Shown in pieces: positions 37,095 to 48,593 of a stretch of 64,000 nucleotides of DNA; position 1 is the first letter of the stretch, and each line of letters begins with the position of its first letter. The DNA is from Benincasa hispida (Eukaryota; Streptophyta; Magnoliopsida; Cucurbitales; Cucurbitaceae): the NCBI RefSeq assembly GCF_009727055.1, contig NC_052354.1:34654050-34718049 (forward strand), given 5' to 3'. Both the position numbers and the translations under genes were made by a program. Under the pieces are notes generated by a model. The model saw only the letters and a list, made by a program, of their open reading frames with translations, had not been told where the DNA came from and searched no databases.

Positions 37095-37590
37095 ACACCC
37101 CATTTACTCCGACAAAACGTAATAGATCAATAATAATCTAAAAAGTGGACCCTATTTGATCGCGTATGTTTGGTGTTGTTTACTTGTATTTTGTATCTGT
37201 ATTGACATCTAGGAGCTAGGTCCAATTCCAAATCTATAATATAAAAAAAAAAGGGCAAACGGATTGATGAGTGGAGGGTGCTCAATCCAATTGCATTTGA
37301 AAATTACATCGATATCATTACCATTATTTTTATTATTATATCATAAGAGTTATGAATTTACCACATTTACTGTTAATGTTACTATTACTGTTACTGTTTG
37401 ACCAAACTGTTGACGTTACCGTTTGACCGTAAACAGTAGTAGTAATGATAACAGTAAATGTGAAGATTTATAATTCTAAGTAAATGTGATAAAAAACAAT
37501 CCAATTACGTTTGCAATTGTGACCCATTATGATTGGTAATCTCATTACGATTACACCAATTTTCATTATAGATTAGTAAATGTGGCCTTA
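37095..37590. repeat. GGCCA-end MITE-like element, copy 2
   Basis: Ends AGTAAATGTGGCCTTA (37575-37590), which pairs with TTAGGCCATGTTTA at the start of copy 1 (28587). Its own left end is degraded (CACCCCATTTACTCC). The middle folds back: CACATTTACTGTTA...TTACTATTACTG at about 37365-37398 against CAGTAGTAGTAATGATAACAG at about 37434-37455. Confidence 0.6.
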
Positions 37591-39101
37591 ATTCAATTGT
37601 TTAAGACATGTGTCAACAATTTGAATCTCTTATCTCACTTATTGTTGACCTCAAAAAAAAGTCTCATATAAATGTATATTTCCAAAGAAAGCTACTTTTT
37701 AGAAATTTTTAAAATGTTATTGGAAGGCTAGTTTTATTGAATTCACATACTCGTTATCCGGTGGTTCTTTTTATACATCTCATCTAATTGTCCAATCATA
37801 ATTTGTCATGTGGTCATTTTTCTTACTTTTTTTTTTAATTTATTTTAAATTTTTCATGTGATTAGAGTGGAATATATAAAAATTGATATATCTTGAAATA
37901 CACTCGAATATTAATTCTATTATTTATGCAATAATTTGGTGCAGTTTGATAGAACGAAATGAAAGGATCTTCAACAACAAAGCACGTTATTGTGTTGTCT
38001 TTGGAACGACATTATAACTTTGCCCTCTGTGGTACACTAAATCTAATTTTTTTTTCCCCATAAAACTATTACTATTTTAACATTGCTCTGAATTGGCATG
38101 CATTTATGTAATTTCCTTTTTGCATGTTACTCACATAAAGTAACCCCTTTAAATAAAAAAGAAGGGAAAAAAAGCTGGTTTTTTGTAAGGGGTGGCTGTA
38201 CATTTAGTAGATTTTAGATAAAATTATTGTAAGGGTATTATATTAATAAGAAAAATAGTTATAAATGTGGAAAAAATCGACCATGTATGTCAATTAATAA
38301 TAATTGGGGAGTAATAAAGTAATTGTTATGATTATATAACTAATCAATATTTTTATAACTTGTGCCAAAGACTTTGAACGAGAGAGTTTTTCTGCTACAT
38401 TGTTTTTCCTGTATTTTGAATGGTTTTCATTTCTAATGTCTTGTGACGATTTTAAGTTTCTCAAAAAATATATAATTAAATAAATAAACTAATCGATATT
38501 TTTAGGTCCCTGATTAGTTAGATAATTTAATGCTTGATGATATTAAAACATATTGATTAATTACTTTTTATCAAACATAATCAACCATTTATGTACTTTT
38601 AAAGTAAAGGATCTATTTATCTTGTTCAATGAGATAAATAAGATCACGTTGCCTAAAAAAGTTAGAGGCCAAGATATTTTCAGAAGAGAAATATTTTGGT
38701 GTAACTCAAGTTAACTCATTTATATACATTCCCTTCAATCACAAAGAGAAAAAATATATAAATATCTTTTTTCAAAAAGAAAAACATGTCACGTGACAAT
38801 TTATGATTGAATACATGGATGGATCGCACAAAAATAGGTGTAGCCTATAATGCACCTAAATATTTTTTTTTAGAATTAAAAAGATATGAATTCTAGAATC
38901 TCTTCTCCAACCAAGTTGGTATGCATTGCAACATTGCTTCCGACATAGCAAATTTTTGTGTCGAAAATCCAAAAAAAAAAATTCTTTGCTTCGATATCTT
39001 TGATTGTCATTCTTTGGTCTTTATGGATTGAGATGAATAATCACACCTTTTAGAATTGCAAATCTAGCATCATTAGGCTTTAGGAGAATGTTCTATCCAT
39101 T
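37591..39101. other. No gene seen; AT-rich
   Basis: No coding, RNA or transposon-end motif recognised. Confidence 0.4.
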
Positions 39102-39706
39102 GTTGCTGTCACATCCTGCCCCGAGCCCACCTCCTGAGTCCGAGGGGAGGCGTAAAGGACTACAGATATTACTCTTTTGTGATACCTACTGCCCATCTGA
39201 ACCTCTTTACTCTCATAAAACTTTAAGCCAAAGATGTAAACAACAACTGTTTGATTAAGCTCATTTTATTACAACAGTACAACGTTTATACAACTCTCAG
39301 GCTGGACTACAAAGATTACAACAACAACTCTTAATTACCAAAAGTGTGACTGTGGCTATGGTAGGCCTTGGCCTTAGCAGCACCCTAGAATTCCTCACCT
39401 TTCGCTACTTGGGAAGAAAAACATGAAAGAAAAGAATGAGCTTCAAAAAGCTCAGTGAGTGGTAAGCAACTTTTAGAGTCTATTTCAACTCATAATAATA
39501 CAAGTATATCACTTATACGAGATTAAACATTCATAAAAATACAAGCATATCACTAATACGAGGTTACACATTCAAACCTCAACCTTGAATGAGTCTGTTC
39601 TCAACTCTACCTACACACATGGTAGATAGTTAAACTGATATTAGTCATAAACGCTTACTCTCTTGCTTTTCCTACGTTTCCTATGTGCACATAGATCCCT
39701 GCTTAT

Positions 39707-39875
39707 GGCTCAGAAGCTAGGTCCGTTAGCCCTCTGACCATCTCATACAAGATTCCTCTCACAGGCTCAAGAACTATACCTCTCGGTCCCCTGACCATCC
39801 CGTGAGGTTCTGCTCCCAGGCTCAGGAACTAGGTCTATTGACCCCCTGACCATCCCGATTACATAATCTCCTTCT
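39707..39875. repeat. 55-57-bp tandem repeat, three copies
   Basis: Units begin GGCTCAGAAGCTAGG, GGCTCAAGAACTATA and GGCTCAGGAACTAGG at 39707, 39764 and 39819. Each includes CCCTCTGACCATC or CCCCTGACCATCCCG. Inside the solo LTR. Confidence 0.85.
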
Positions 39876-40508
39876 CATGCTAATTACTCATTCACAACAT
39901 AAACATATACATATACTCTAAAAGATATGCTTTAAGACTTAAAAGGAAATTACCACCCACCTTGGTCATTAGGAACCTTTCTCTCTAGAAGTTCCATGAT
40001 TTCCTCGAGCTCCCTTTTGAACCCTAAATTTCATATTCAACTTCAAACTTAGATTACTCATAGTTCCAAGCCTTATTTCGAGATATTTTCTTCTACAAAA
40101 ATATTCTAAAATGTCTCAAGAATCTTACCTTCAAATATTAGCTTAGAACTCATCGTGATTTAGCCAGAATACTCAAATCATCAAGACTGGCCCAAGCTTA
40201 CCTGAGAGCTTGACCCTTTTGTCTTTTTCTCACTCTTCAACCTGATTCCTTTGAGCTTCTTCTTCGGCAGCCCTGCCTTGAAAACTAGACTCTCTGAGCT
40301 TTCAAGTGGCTTTAGAATCACTCAAAATGCACGAGTAGTCTAGGAGAGCTTCTCGTCCCAAGTTGATGCTATTTCTAGACTTCACTGTTCAACAGTATCT
40401 CCTCCTCTTGGAACCGCATGGTCTTCCTTCGAATCTGCTCTAAAACACTCTTCCTAATGTTTTTCAAGAGGATTTCGATTTATAAATTGAAAAGACACTT
40501 GTATGTGA

Positions 40509-40516
40509 TATTTATA
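40509..40516 (-). promoter_or_regulatory. TATA box of the solo LTR
   Basis: TATAAATA on the minus strand within CCTATAAATATCACATAC. It lies about 1.36 kb inside the minus-strand LTR start, a plausible U3/R boundary. Confidence 0.55.
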
Positions 40517-40828
40517 GGCCAAATGAACCGATCCTTCTCATCTTACAAAGCTTCCAACGCATGACACCTTCTTTTTAAGAAACTTTTGGAGTGTCTGCCC
40601 TATGTTTTGCCACCACCTACTTCCTTGCCATTCACCTACTTCCATGCCACTCACCTACTTGCATGAAGTTTGAGTTGTCTCCCTCATGCATAAATCTTCC
40701 TTGCATGAAACTTTATTTGTCCACCTCCTACTAACTCAAGCTCAACCTTCTCTCGGTTCAGTCACTTATCCGGTGAATTCATCAGCCTTGCGTAACGCAA
40801 GCCTCAGCTCCGCATAAACACTTGGCCC

Positions 40829-41510
40829 ATCGTCTAGTCCATCGTGTAGCACTTACACTCATCGCACAGCTCCATTGTTTAGTTAATCTCTCATTATTGC
40901 TTAACATCCAGCCCTCTTGCTATCGTTCATCATCCAGCCCCCTCATTGTTGCCAACCGTCTAGCGCCTGCGCCCATCGCATAACGCCTACGCCTCATCGC
41001 ATAGCTCCATCGTTTAGTGATCTCTTGCTGTTAATGATCTTGCTATCGTGTATCTCTCACTGTTAACGATCTTGCTGTCGCTCATCATTGCATATCTCAG
41101 AGCTCTCGCTGCCGCTCATCGTGTAGCTCTGACGCCTATCGTCTAACGCATCACGCTCATTGTCTAGCGTGTCCGCTTATCGTGTAGCGCCATCGTCTAG
41201 CGTATGCGTCTATCGCGCAACACCCATCGTCTAGCGTTTTTGCTATAGTGTAGTGCTCACGCTCATCGTGTAGCACCATCGTGTAGTGCTTGTGTCTATC
41301 GCCTAACGCCCGCGCCAACGCATTGTCTAGCATCTACGCTTATCGTCTAATGCCCGAGCTCATCGTTTAGCGCTATTGTCTAACGTTTACACTGATCGTA
41401 TAGTGTTATCGTCTAGTGCATCACTTCACATTGTTTAGCACCGCACGTAGCTACATGATCATCTAGCGCATCGCTTAGCGCTGTTCATAGCTACAGGATC
41501 GTCTAGCGCA
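40829..41510. repeat. Degenerate ATCGTCTAGCG array, about 30 units
   Basis: Roughly 30 variants of ATCGTCTAGCG (ATCGTGTAGCAC, ATCGCATAACGC, ATTGTCTAGCAT and so on) follow one another with spacings that often alternate near 13 and 20 bases, giving a higher-order step of about 33. Spacers often read ACGCTC or TGCGTCT. It lies upstream of the TATA box in the minus-strand LTR, in the U3 region. Confidence 0.8.
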
Positions 41511-42189
41511 CAACACTTCAACTTGACTCTATCGCATGCATGCAATCCTCCAACACTTGGTTGTTACATGCCTTGCACAAAGCCTGGATTATATTTACTT
41601 CGACCACACTTGGCTTTCAAGGCTTAATAACTGCTACAACCTTATCCTCATTAGATGCCTCATGCGTTAAGGTTTCCTAACACCAAACGCATGGTTTTCT
41701 TTTGACTTCACACTTAGCCAAATTTCACTAACTATGGCTCACTCAAAGTTACTCAAAAGACTTATTCAAACACTTAGAATTTTCCTTCTCTTCAACATAG
41801 GATTTAACTTATACTTAGTTAATTCTCTTAATTACCTACTTAAGTAGGAAAATTGAGATCTGGGTTTCACAGTTGCCTTATGATATACTAGATAAAAAAT
41901 GTTATCCAATTACTCTCTTCACTACAAGAAATATGGCTTTTAGTGACGAAAGTTACGAATAATTTTTTAAAACGTCCCAAGTTTAGCGATGAAATTCAAA
42001 TTTTGTATCTAATGTTGCAAAGAAACTACCATATGTCGTATATCAGCAACTAGTTAAGTTTTTGAGACAGTCGTTTGCTATGAAAAATTCATTTCGTCCT
42101 AATTATTTACAAGGAAATGTCAAATGGTCACACGTTTTTCTAAGACAAAGTTACCAAACGTTGCAAGCTCAATTAAATAGGTAGGATAA

Positions 42190-43355
42190 TGAGCATGTGT
42201 TTTAAAGCTCAGGGACGAGTTGGGCTTCATCGGAAGGCTTTTTCTTACCCTCACTTTTACTAATCTAGGGTTTTGTCATTTACACAATTTTTTCAAGCTA
42301 CTAGGAGGGAGTGAAAGCATCATCCAAGCCTTAAGGGGAGAGTTTTGTTCATGAGCATTGGTCATTTGTAGAAGGGAGAAGCGCCAACGTTCATAGAAGA
42401 GAAGGAGGACAAGTGTAGGTCATTGATGGTCGAAGGTTCGTTTGAAAATGAGGGAGAAACGGGGAAGGGAGGCATTGGTTTCCAAGGAGAAGCAGAAGAG
42501 GGAAGCAGCTTTTAAAGAAAAGTCTTTTTACCTGTAAATGCAATCTCACCTTCTCTTTCCCCAAACACTTTTGGAACCAAACGAATTAGTTCAAAGATTG
42601 TAGGTAAAATTCTTTTTTGAGTTCTCTGAGAATCTTACCTTTTTTTCTTTCAGATTCAATTGATTAACCCATTATTTCTTCTGTTTTTTTTTTTTTTCAT
42701 TGGACAAATATTACCATGGATCTCAAGAAAATTGCTTGATGTGAATCGTCATTTGAGTTTACTTCATATTGCTTCTGATTCAGCAATTGGAATTCACAAG
42801 TGAATCTGCAGATCTTGCTCTTGTATTTCAACCTATTTTCGGTTATATTTTATACTTAATTTTTATCGTTTGGTTTTCCTGCCTAACTATGTGAGTAGCA
42901 TAAAATGCCCACTATGTGTTTGTAAATTGTCCCACTAAAATTTTGGTCAAGATTCTTTCATGTTTACCTGTGAAATTGCTTTTGTGATTTAGATGTATAT
43001 GTAAAGAATGGAACTAATTAGTTATTTTAAATATCCTATAGAATGCTCTTATAATTTGTAGTTCTTATTGATTTTATTCCAAATGAAGGAGTACATTAAA
43101 TCTTTATGCATCACATTTGGAATAAATAAATGATTCAATTATATAAATCAATTCATTTTTGTTTGGAATAAATAAATTGTGATTTGGATGCTATTTATGA
43201 TGATTGAGCATAATTATTGCTTAAACTTTGATTTTTAGAATATTTTTTGTTATTAAAGTGTGAATAATGTATGTTCAAATTTTGATTTGAAGTATACTTA
43301 TGTGAACAAAGTTTTATTTGGAGTTTATTGCGTGATTAGAAGTTTGTTATTCGAT
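42190..43355. other. CACTA interior, no gene recognised
   Basis: Bases 42340-42500 are purine-rich with GGAGAAG-like words, followed by CACCTTCTCTTTCCCC and T-rich sequence. It could be a captured host leader or exon, but no product is readable. Confidence 0.35.
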
Positions 43356-43360
43356 ATTTG

Positions 43361-44001
43361 TGTAAAGAAACTAAGCTAAAAAATTACCTATGGATAGCCC
43401 AAGAACCAGCTGAGACTTCCTCTTCCAGCTCACCTCTCACAAAAAACAGAAACAACTGTTAAAAAGTTAGCTGAAACAAACTAACAACTATTGTAAACTA
43501 ACTCTCTGCTTATAAATATAGTGAACTATTAAATCAGTAAATGCATGTTAAAATATCAGTGTAATCAGAGAGAGGTCTGTAATATACAACTTAGAAAACT
43601 TGAATAAAGAGATCTCCATACCTTTGTAGAGTGGACGTAGGTCTTCAAGATCGAACCACTATAATCTTTGTGTTTCTCTTCTCCTACTCTTCATTCTTGT
43701 CAAATTGCATGCTTGAATCCTTGATCACCTTCATTGATTAACCCTGAAATTCAAAAGAGAAGAAAAAAATTGAGAGAGAACGACAAAGAGAAAGAAGAAG
43801 GGAACAAATCTATTTTCTTTTAAGTTTGAACAAAGAAGAAATCATTTTTTATCATTTGTTTAAGTCATTTGCAACGTGGCTCATTTAGGTTCACAGATGG
43901 CACCAACCACAAGTAGAAAATTGGGCCAAGTAAAATATTTTCTTTTGGGCTTTCTTTTTTAAAGCTAAAGTCTTATTTTTAAGGGCGGATTTATCATAAT
44001 A
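43361..44001 (+). repeat. 5' LTR of the Copia element
   Basis: Starts TGTAAAGAAACTAAGC. It has a TATAAATA box at 43511-43518 and ends ATCATAATA, where the 3' copy keeps the canonical ATCACAACA. Confidence 0.88.
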
Positions 44002-44003
44002 AC

Positions 44004-44014
44004 TGGTATCAAAG
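44004..44014 (+). promoter_or_regulatory. Primer-binding site, initiator Met-tRNA type
   Basis: TGGTATCAAAG, one base from the usual plant Copia site TGGTATCAGAGC, two bases after the 5' LTR. Confidence 0.8.
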
Positions 44015-44107
44015 TTATTGATATACAAGAAAGCTCCAAAAAAAAACTCTAAGAAAGCTTCAAAATTCTCTAATAAATCTACCAAGATTAAATCAAAAAA
44101 GTTAGAG

Positions 44108-44960
44108 ATGGCAGTAGCTCGGTATGAGGTGGAGAAATTTATAGGAAATGGGGATTTTCAACTATGGATGAAAAGAATTCAACAGTATTAGCTTCTTAGA
44201 AGGATTTAAGGGAAATTGAGGATCCTAAAACCTTACCCACAACTATCACTGATGAAGAAAAGCCGATTATGGAGGAAGTAGCCTATTGTGGCACTGATCT
44301 CGAACATCTCAGACGGTGTTCTTAGGCAAGTCATTAACGAAAATATAGCCTATGAAGTCTGGGAGAAATTGAAGAGGTTATACATGAGGAGAGATGTGCC
44401 TAATAAGCTCTATGTTAGAGATAAATTGTTCCCATTTAAGATCAATACTTCGAAGTCTTTGGATGCTAATCTTGAGGAGTTCAAGAAACTCACCACTGAG
44501 TTTGCTCAAACAGGGGACAAGTTAGGGGAGGACAATGAGGAAGCTATACTGATAAAATCTTTCCATGAAAGTTATAAAGATGTGAAGGCAACCCTAAAGT
44601 ATGGTAGAGACTTTATTTCAATGGAAAATGTGATATCAGCTTTGAAAAGTAAGGAATTGGAACTAAAGGCTGATTCTAAGGGTATTAAAGATGCTGAGTC
44701 TTTGTTTACAAAAGGGGAAATCACTCTCAAAGAAAGGAAAATCGAGTTTTCAAAAAGACCATAGATCTTAGAAGAACAAGTCTTCCTTGAAATGTTTTCT
44801 CTATCACAAAGAATGACATTTATAGAGAAATTGTCCTAAGAGAAAGAAGAATCCCTACAAGAAAGACTTTAAGAAGCCTAAGGAACATGGAAGGAGAGAT
44901 GTTTCTATTGGAGAAGATGAACTTAGTTTTATAGAAGTCCTAGTTACCACTGAGGAAAAG
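44108..44960 (+). pseudogene. Copia gag pseudogene
   Basis: Starts MAVARYEVEKFIGNGDFQLW at 44108, the usual Copia gag opening (a KFxGxNFxxW pattern), then breaks by stops at about 44190. The open part from 44288 continues LRQVINENIAYEVWEKLKRLY ... KLYVRDKLF, the UBN2-type gag domain. Around 44783 a zinc knuckle is recognisable as KCFLYHKE-stop-HL-stop-RNC, a CX2CX4HX4C motif with the second Cys changed to Tyr and two stops. Gag would form the particle shell and bind the element RNA. Not functional. Confidence 0.85.
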
Positions 44961-44984
44961 GCACAAGACCATGAATCAAAAGAG

Positions 44985-47880
44985 AATTGGGGGTTGGATT
45001 CAGGCTGCACTTACCATATGACATCACTAAATACATGGTTTGTGTCTTACAAATCATGGGATGGTGGCTTTGTTTTCATGGGAGACAATCATGGTTGCAA
45101 AGTGATTGGAATAGGCTCAATGATACTCAAACTCCAAGACAATAGGGACATACTTCTTAAGTTCCACAGCTGAGAAGGAACCTAATCTCAATAGGAATCC
45201 TTGATGACCTAAGTTGTTCCTTTGTTAGGAAGAATGGAAGCCTAGAGATCATGAAGGAAGTGAGAGTTTTCTTTAATGGAATAAAGTTCAATGGACTTTA
45301 TTTTGTGAAGAATATTGTTTTCCTAGCCCAGTCTCGTGTTGCTTAGAAGGATAAAGTGGATGAAATCGATTTGTGGCATAGAAGACTTTCACACATAAGT
45401 GAAAAAGGGATACTAGAACTACAGAGACAGGGGCTACAAGACCATTGGCACTAAGAGATTAAATTTTTGTGAACACTATGTCTTTGGGAAGTAAAGAAGG
45501 CAGAAATTAATGAAAGAAACTCATTCCACCTCAGAAGCTCTTAGCTACATTCATGCGAACCTATGGGGACCCACAAGAACTTCTTCATGGAGTAGCTCAA
45601 GGTATTTTCTTTCTTTAATAGATGATTTCTCAAGGAAAGTTTGGGTGTTTTTGCTAAAATTCAAGGACCAAACTTTTAACAAATTTAAAAATAGGAAATT
45701 TATTGTTGAGAATCAATCTAGTAGGAAAGTAAAATACTTAAGGACAAATAATGGTTTGGAATTCCTAGGCAATGTCTTAAACAAATTTTTGTGTTGAGAA
45801 TGGAATAACAAAGCATAGAATAGCAGCCTACACTCCACGGCAAAATAGAGTAGTTGAGTGGATGAATAGAACTATTCTAGAGAGAGTTAGATGCAAGATT
45901 TCAGAAGCCAAAGTGGAAGAGTCTTTTTGGGTAAAAGCAATGGCTACAGCTTGTTTTACTATCAATAGGAGTTCGTGCACAACTATTGATCTTAAAACAC
46001 CTGAGGAAGTTTGGTCAGGGCATCCTTCTAACCTTCTTTCTTAAAAGTCTTTTGGTTGTGTGGGATATATTCATGTCAAATAAGGAAAAGTTCAACCTAG
46101 AGCTGTGAAATGTATGTTTATTGGCTATTCAAAAGGAACCAAAGGGTTCAAGTTGTGGGATTTTAGTTCAAATCAAAGTGTAACCAGTAGGGATGTTGTT
46201 TTCATAGAAGAAGTGCATTATATGGATTCTAAGGATCCTAAAACAACGGAAAATAATGATGAAACAATAATTCAAGCTCACTCTAAGGTGGAGCTTTCTA
46301 ATGACCAGTAGATCCCTTCTAATCCTATTCAAACTAATCACCCTGATCAGCTTGAAGAAAACTATGGAAAAGCTATTAAGAGTAAAGAAAGGAAACAGTG
46401 GGTGAAGGCCATGAATATGAATAGTTAAATTAATTCTTTGTATAAGAATAAAACATGTTCTGACCCCTATACCTCCTAAACAGAAAGTGGTAACCTGTAA
46501 GTGGATCTTTAAAAAGAAGCTAGGGAAGGTAGATGTAGGTTTAAAGTTAGATTCATGGCTAGAGGGTACACACAAAGATAAGGGTTGGATTATAATGATA
46601 TATTTTCTCCTATAGTAAAGTGCACTTCCATCAGAGTACTCCTAGCTGTAATGGCTTGTACAAATCTAAAGGTAGAGCAACTAGATGTTACTACAACCCT
46701 TCTATGTGAGAAACTAGAAGAGACTATTTATATGTCTCATCCTAAAGGATACAAGAAGAAAGAGGCAGATGACCTTGTGTGCCTACTGAAAAAGTCCCTC
46801 TATGGACTCAAGCAGTCTCCTAGATGCTAGTATAAACGCTTTGATGAATTTATTTCTAGCCTACAAATCAGAAGGAGTAGTTATGACTCTTGTGTCTACA
46901 TAAGAGAATCTTCAAATAAGGAAGAAGTATACCTTCTCCTTTATGTTGATGATATGCTTTTAGCTAGTAGCGAAATAGATGAGCTAAATGAAATTAAGAG
47001 CAAGGAATCGGACATGAAAGACCTAGGGGCTGCAAGGAATATTTTAGGTATAGAGACCTTCAGAGATAGAAGCAAAGGAGGGTTGCTTCTTTGTCAATCA
47101 GAATACGCCTCCAAAATTTTAAAAAGGTTCAACATGGCTGAAGTTAAGGTTGTGAGTACCCCTCTTGCTCAACATTTGAAACTCTCATCCCAAGATTCAC
47201 CTACTACTGAAGAACAAAAGAAATTAATGGAAAGAATCCCCTATTCTAGTGCTACAGGTAAGCCTGATTTAGCTCACAATTTCAGTTTAGTGAGCAGATA
47301 TATGGGGAATCCAGAGAAGGCACATCGGGAGGCTACTAAGTGGGTTTTCAGATATCTAGTGGGTATTCAGAAGAATAGCCTCTTATATAAACATCCTGAT
47401 TCAACTAGCCTAAGTCTAATGGGCTACTCTTACTCAAATTTTGCTTGTGATTTAGACAAGAAAAGATCGTTAATAGGTTATGTATTTTAATTTGAAGGTA
47501 ATATTATCAGCTGAAAATCTAATCTATAGTCTATTGTAGCTCTATCTACTACAGAGACAGAGTTTGTTGCATTAACAAAAGTTGTAAAATGAGCTAAATG
47601 ACTACAAGGACTCTTATCAAACTTTAGATTTGATTAGAAAACAGTAAACATAAAGTGTGACAACCAAAGTGCAATATGTTTAACAAAGAACCCTCGGTTT
47701 CACGACAGGATAAAGCATGTAGATATTCCAATGCATTTTATCATAAATAAATTAGAAAAAGTTGAAATCAAAATAGAAAAGATCAATATAGAAGATAACT
47801 TATCTAATTGTTTGACCAAAGCAGTAGCTCATTCCAAGTTTGAGTACTGTTTAAGTCTACTAAGATTAGTAGACCACTCA
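44985..47880 (+). pseudogene. Copia pol pseudogene (PR-INT-RT-RNase H)
   Basis: Protease: WGLDSGCTYHMTS, with the catalytic Asp codon at 44997-44999. GAG-pre-integrase: DLWHRRLSHISEKGI at about 45370. Integrase: YIHANLWGP (about 45545) and LRTNNGLEF (about 45738), where the two catalytic Asp of H-x-D-x-WGP and TDNG are both Asn; the Glu region (VVEWMNRTILERVRC) remains. CMFIGYSKGTKGFKLW lies at about 46110. Reverse transcriptase: LDVTTTLLCEKLEETIYM at about 46684 and an intact LYVDDM at about 46940. RNase H: GYSYSNFACDLDKKRS at about 47420, where the usual SDSDFA has lost both Asp. Stops throughout. Confidence 0.88.
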
Positions 47881-47946
47881 ACAAAAAAATAAAACAATCA
47901 GAAACAACACAAAGGTATAAGAAATCTTCAGCTCAAGATGGAGAGT

Positions 47947-48588
47947 TGTAAAGAAACTGAGCTAAAAATTTACCTCTAGACAACTCAAGAACCAGCTAAG
48001 ACTTCCTCTTCCAACTCACCTCTCACAAGAAACAGAAACAATTGTTAGAAAGTTAGGTGAAACAAACTAACAACTATTGTAAACTAACTCTCTGCTTATA
48101 AATATAGTGAACTATTAAATCAGTAAATGCATATTGAAATATCAGTGTAATCAGAGAGAGATATGTAATATACAACTTAGAAAACTTGAATAAAGAGATC
48201 TCCATACCTTTGTAGAGTGGACGTAGGTCTTCAAGACTGAACAACTATAATCCTTGTGTTCTTCTTCTCCTACTCTTCATTCTTGTCAAATTGCATGCTT
48301 GAATCCTTGATCATCTTCATTGATTAACCCAGAAATTCAAAAGAGAAGAAAAAAAAATGAGAGAGAACAACAAAGAGAAAGAAGAAGAGAACAAACATGT
48401 TTTCTTTTAAGTCTGAACAAAGAAGAAATCATTTTTTATCATTTGTTTAAGTCATTTGTAACGTGACTCATTTAAGTTCATAGATGGCACTAACCACGAA
48501 TAGAAAATTGGGCCAAGTAAAATCTTTTCTTTTGGACTTTCCTTTTTAAAGTTGAAGTCTTATTTTTAAGGGCTCATTTATCACAACA
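47947..48588 (+). repeat. 3' LTR of the Copia element
   Basis: Starts TGTAAAGAAACTGAGC and ends ATCACAACA, with a TATAAATA box at 48097-48104. Same length as the 5' LTR within one base. Confidence 0.88.
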
Positions 48589-48593
48589 CTTTG

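Larger units (their letters stand above)
39107..41871 (-). mobile_element. Solo LTR, 2.77 kb, GTTGC duplications
   Basis: GTTGC flanks both sides (39102-39106 and 41872-41876). The segment has TG...CA ends: plus strand TGTCACATCCTGCCCCGAG ... GGGTTTCACA. A TATAAATA box on the minus strand (40516-40509) sets the orientation, so the LTR starts TGTGAAACCCAGATCTC. It is clearly more GC-rich than its surroundings. It contains a 55-57-bp tandem repeat and a long ATCGTCTAGCG array. The ends look like those of plant Gypsy LTRs (inference). No internal domain adjoins it, so it is a solo LTR. Confidence 0.85.
43361..48588 (+). mobile_element. Near-complete Ty1/Copia retrotransposon
   Basis: Two LTRs of 641 and 642 bp (43361-44001 and 47947-48588) flank a full gag-PR-INT-RT-RNase H interior. 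The primer site TGGTATCAAAG (44004-44014) follows the 5' LTR, and the purine tract AAGATGGAGAGT precedes the 3' LTR. Flanks are ATTTG (43356-43360) and CTTTG (48589-48593), four of five matching, so the target duplication has probably mutated once. The LTRs differ at many positions and every coding region has stops, so the copy is old and inactive. It sits inside the CACTA element. Confidence 0.9.

Noticed and set aside
40829..41510. Possible CRISPR-like array
   Set aside because: Units are only about 11 bases, heavily degenerate and unevenly spaced, and lie inside an LTR with a target duplication in plant DNA.
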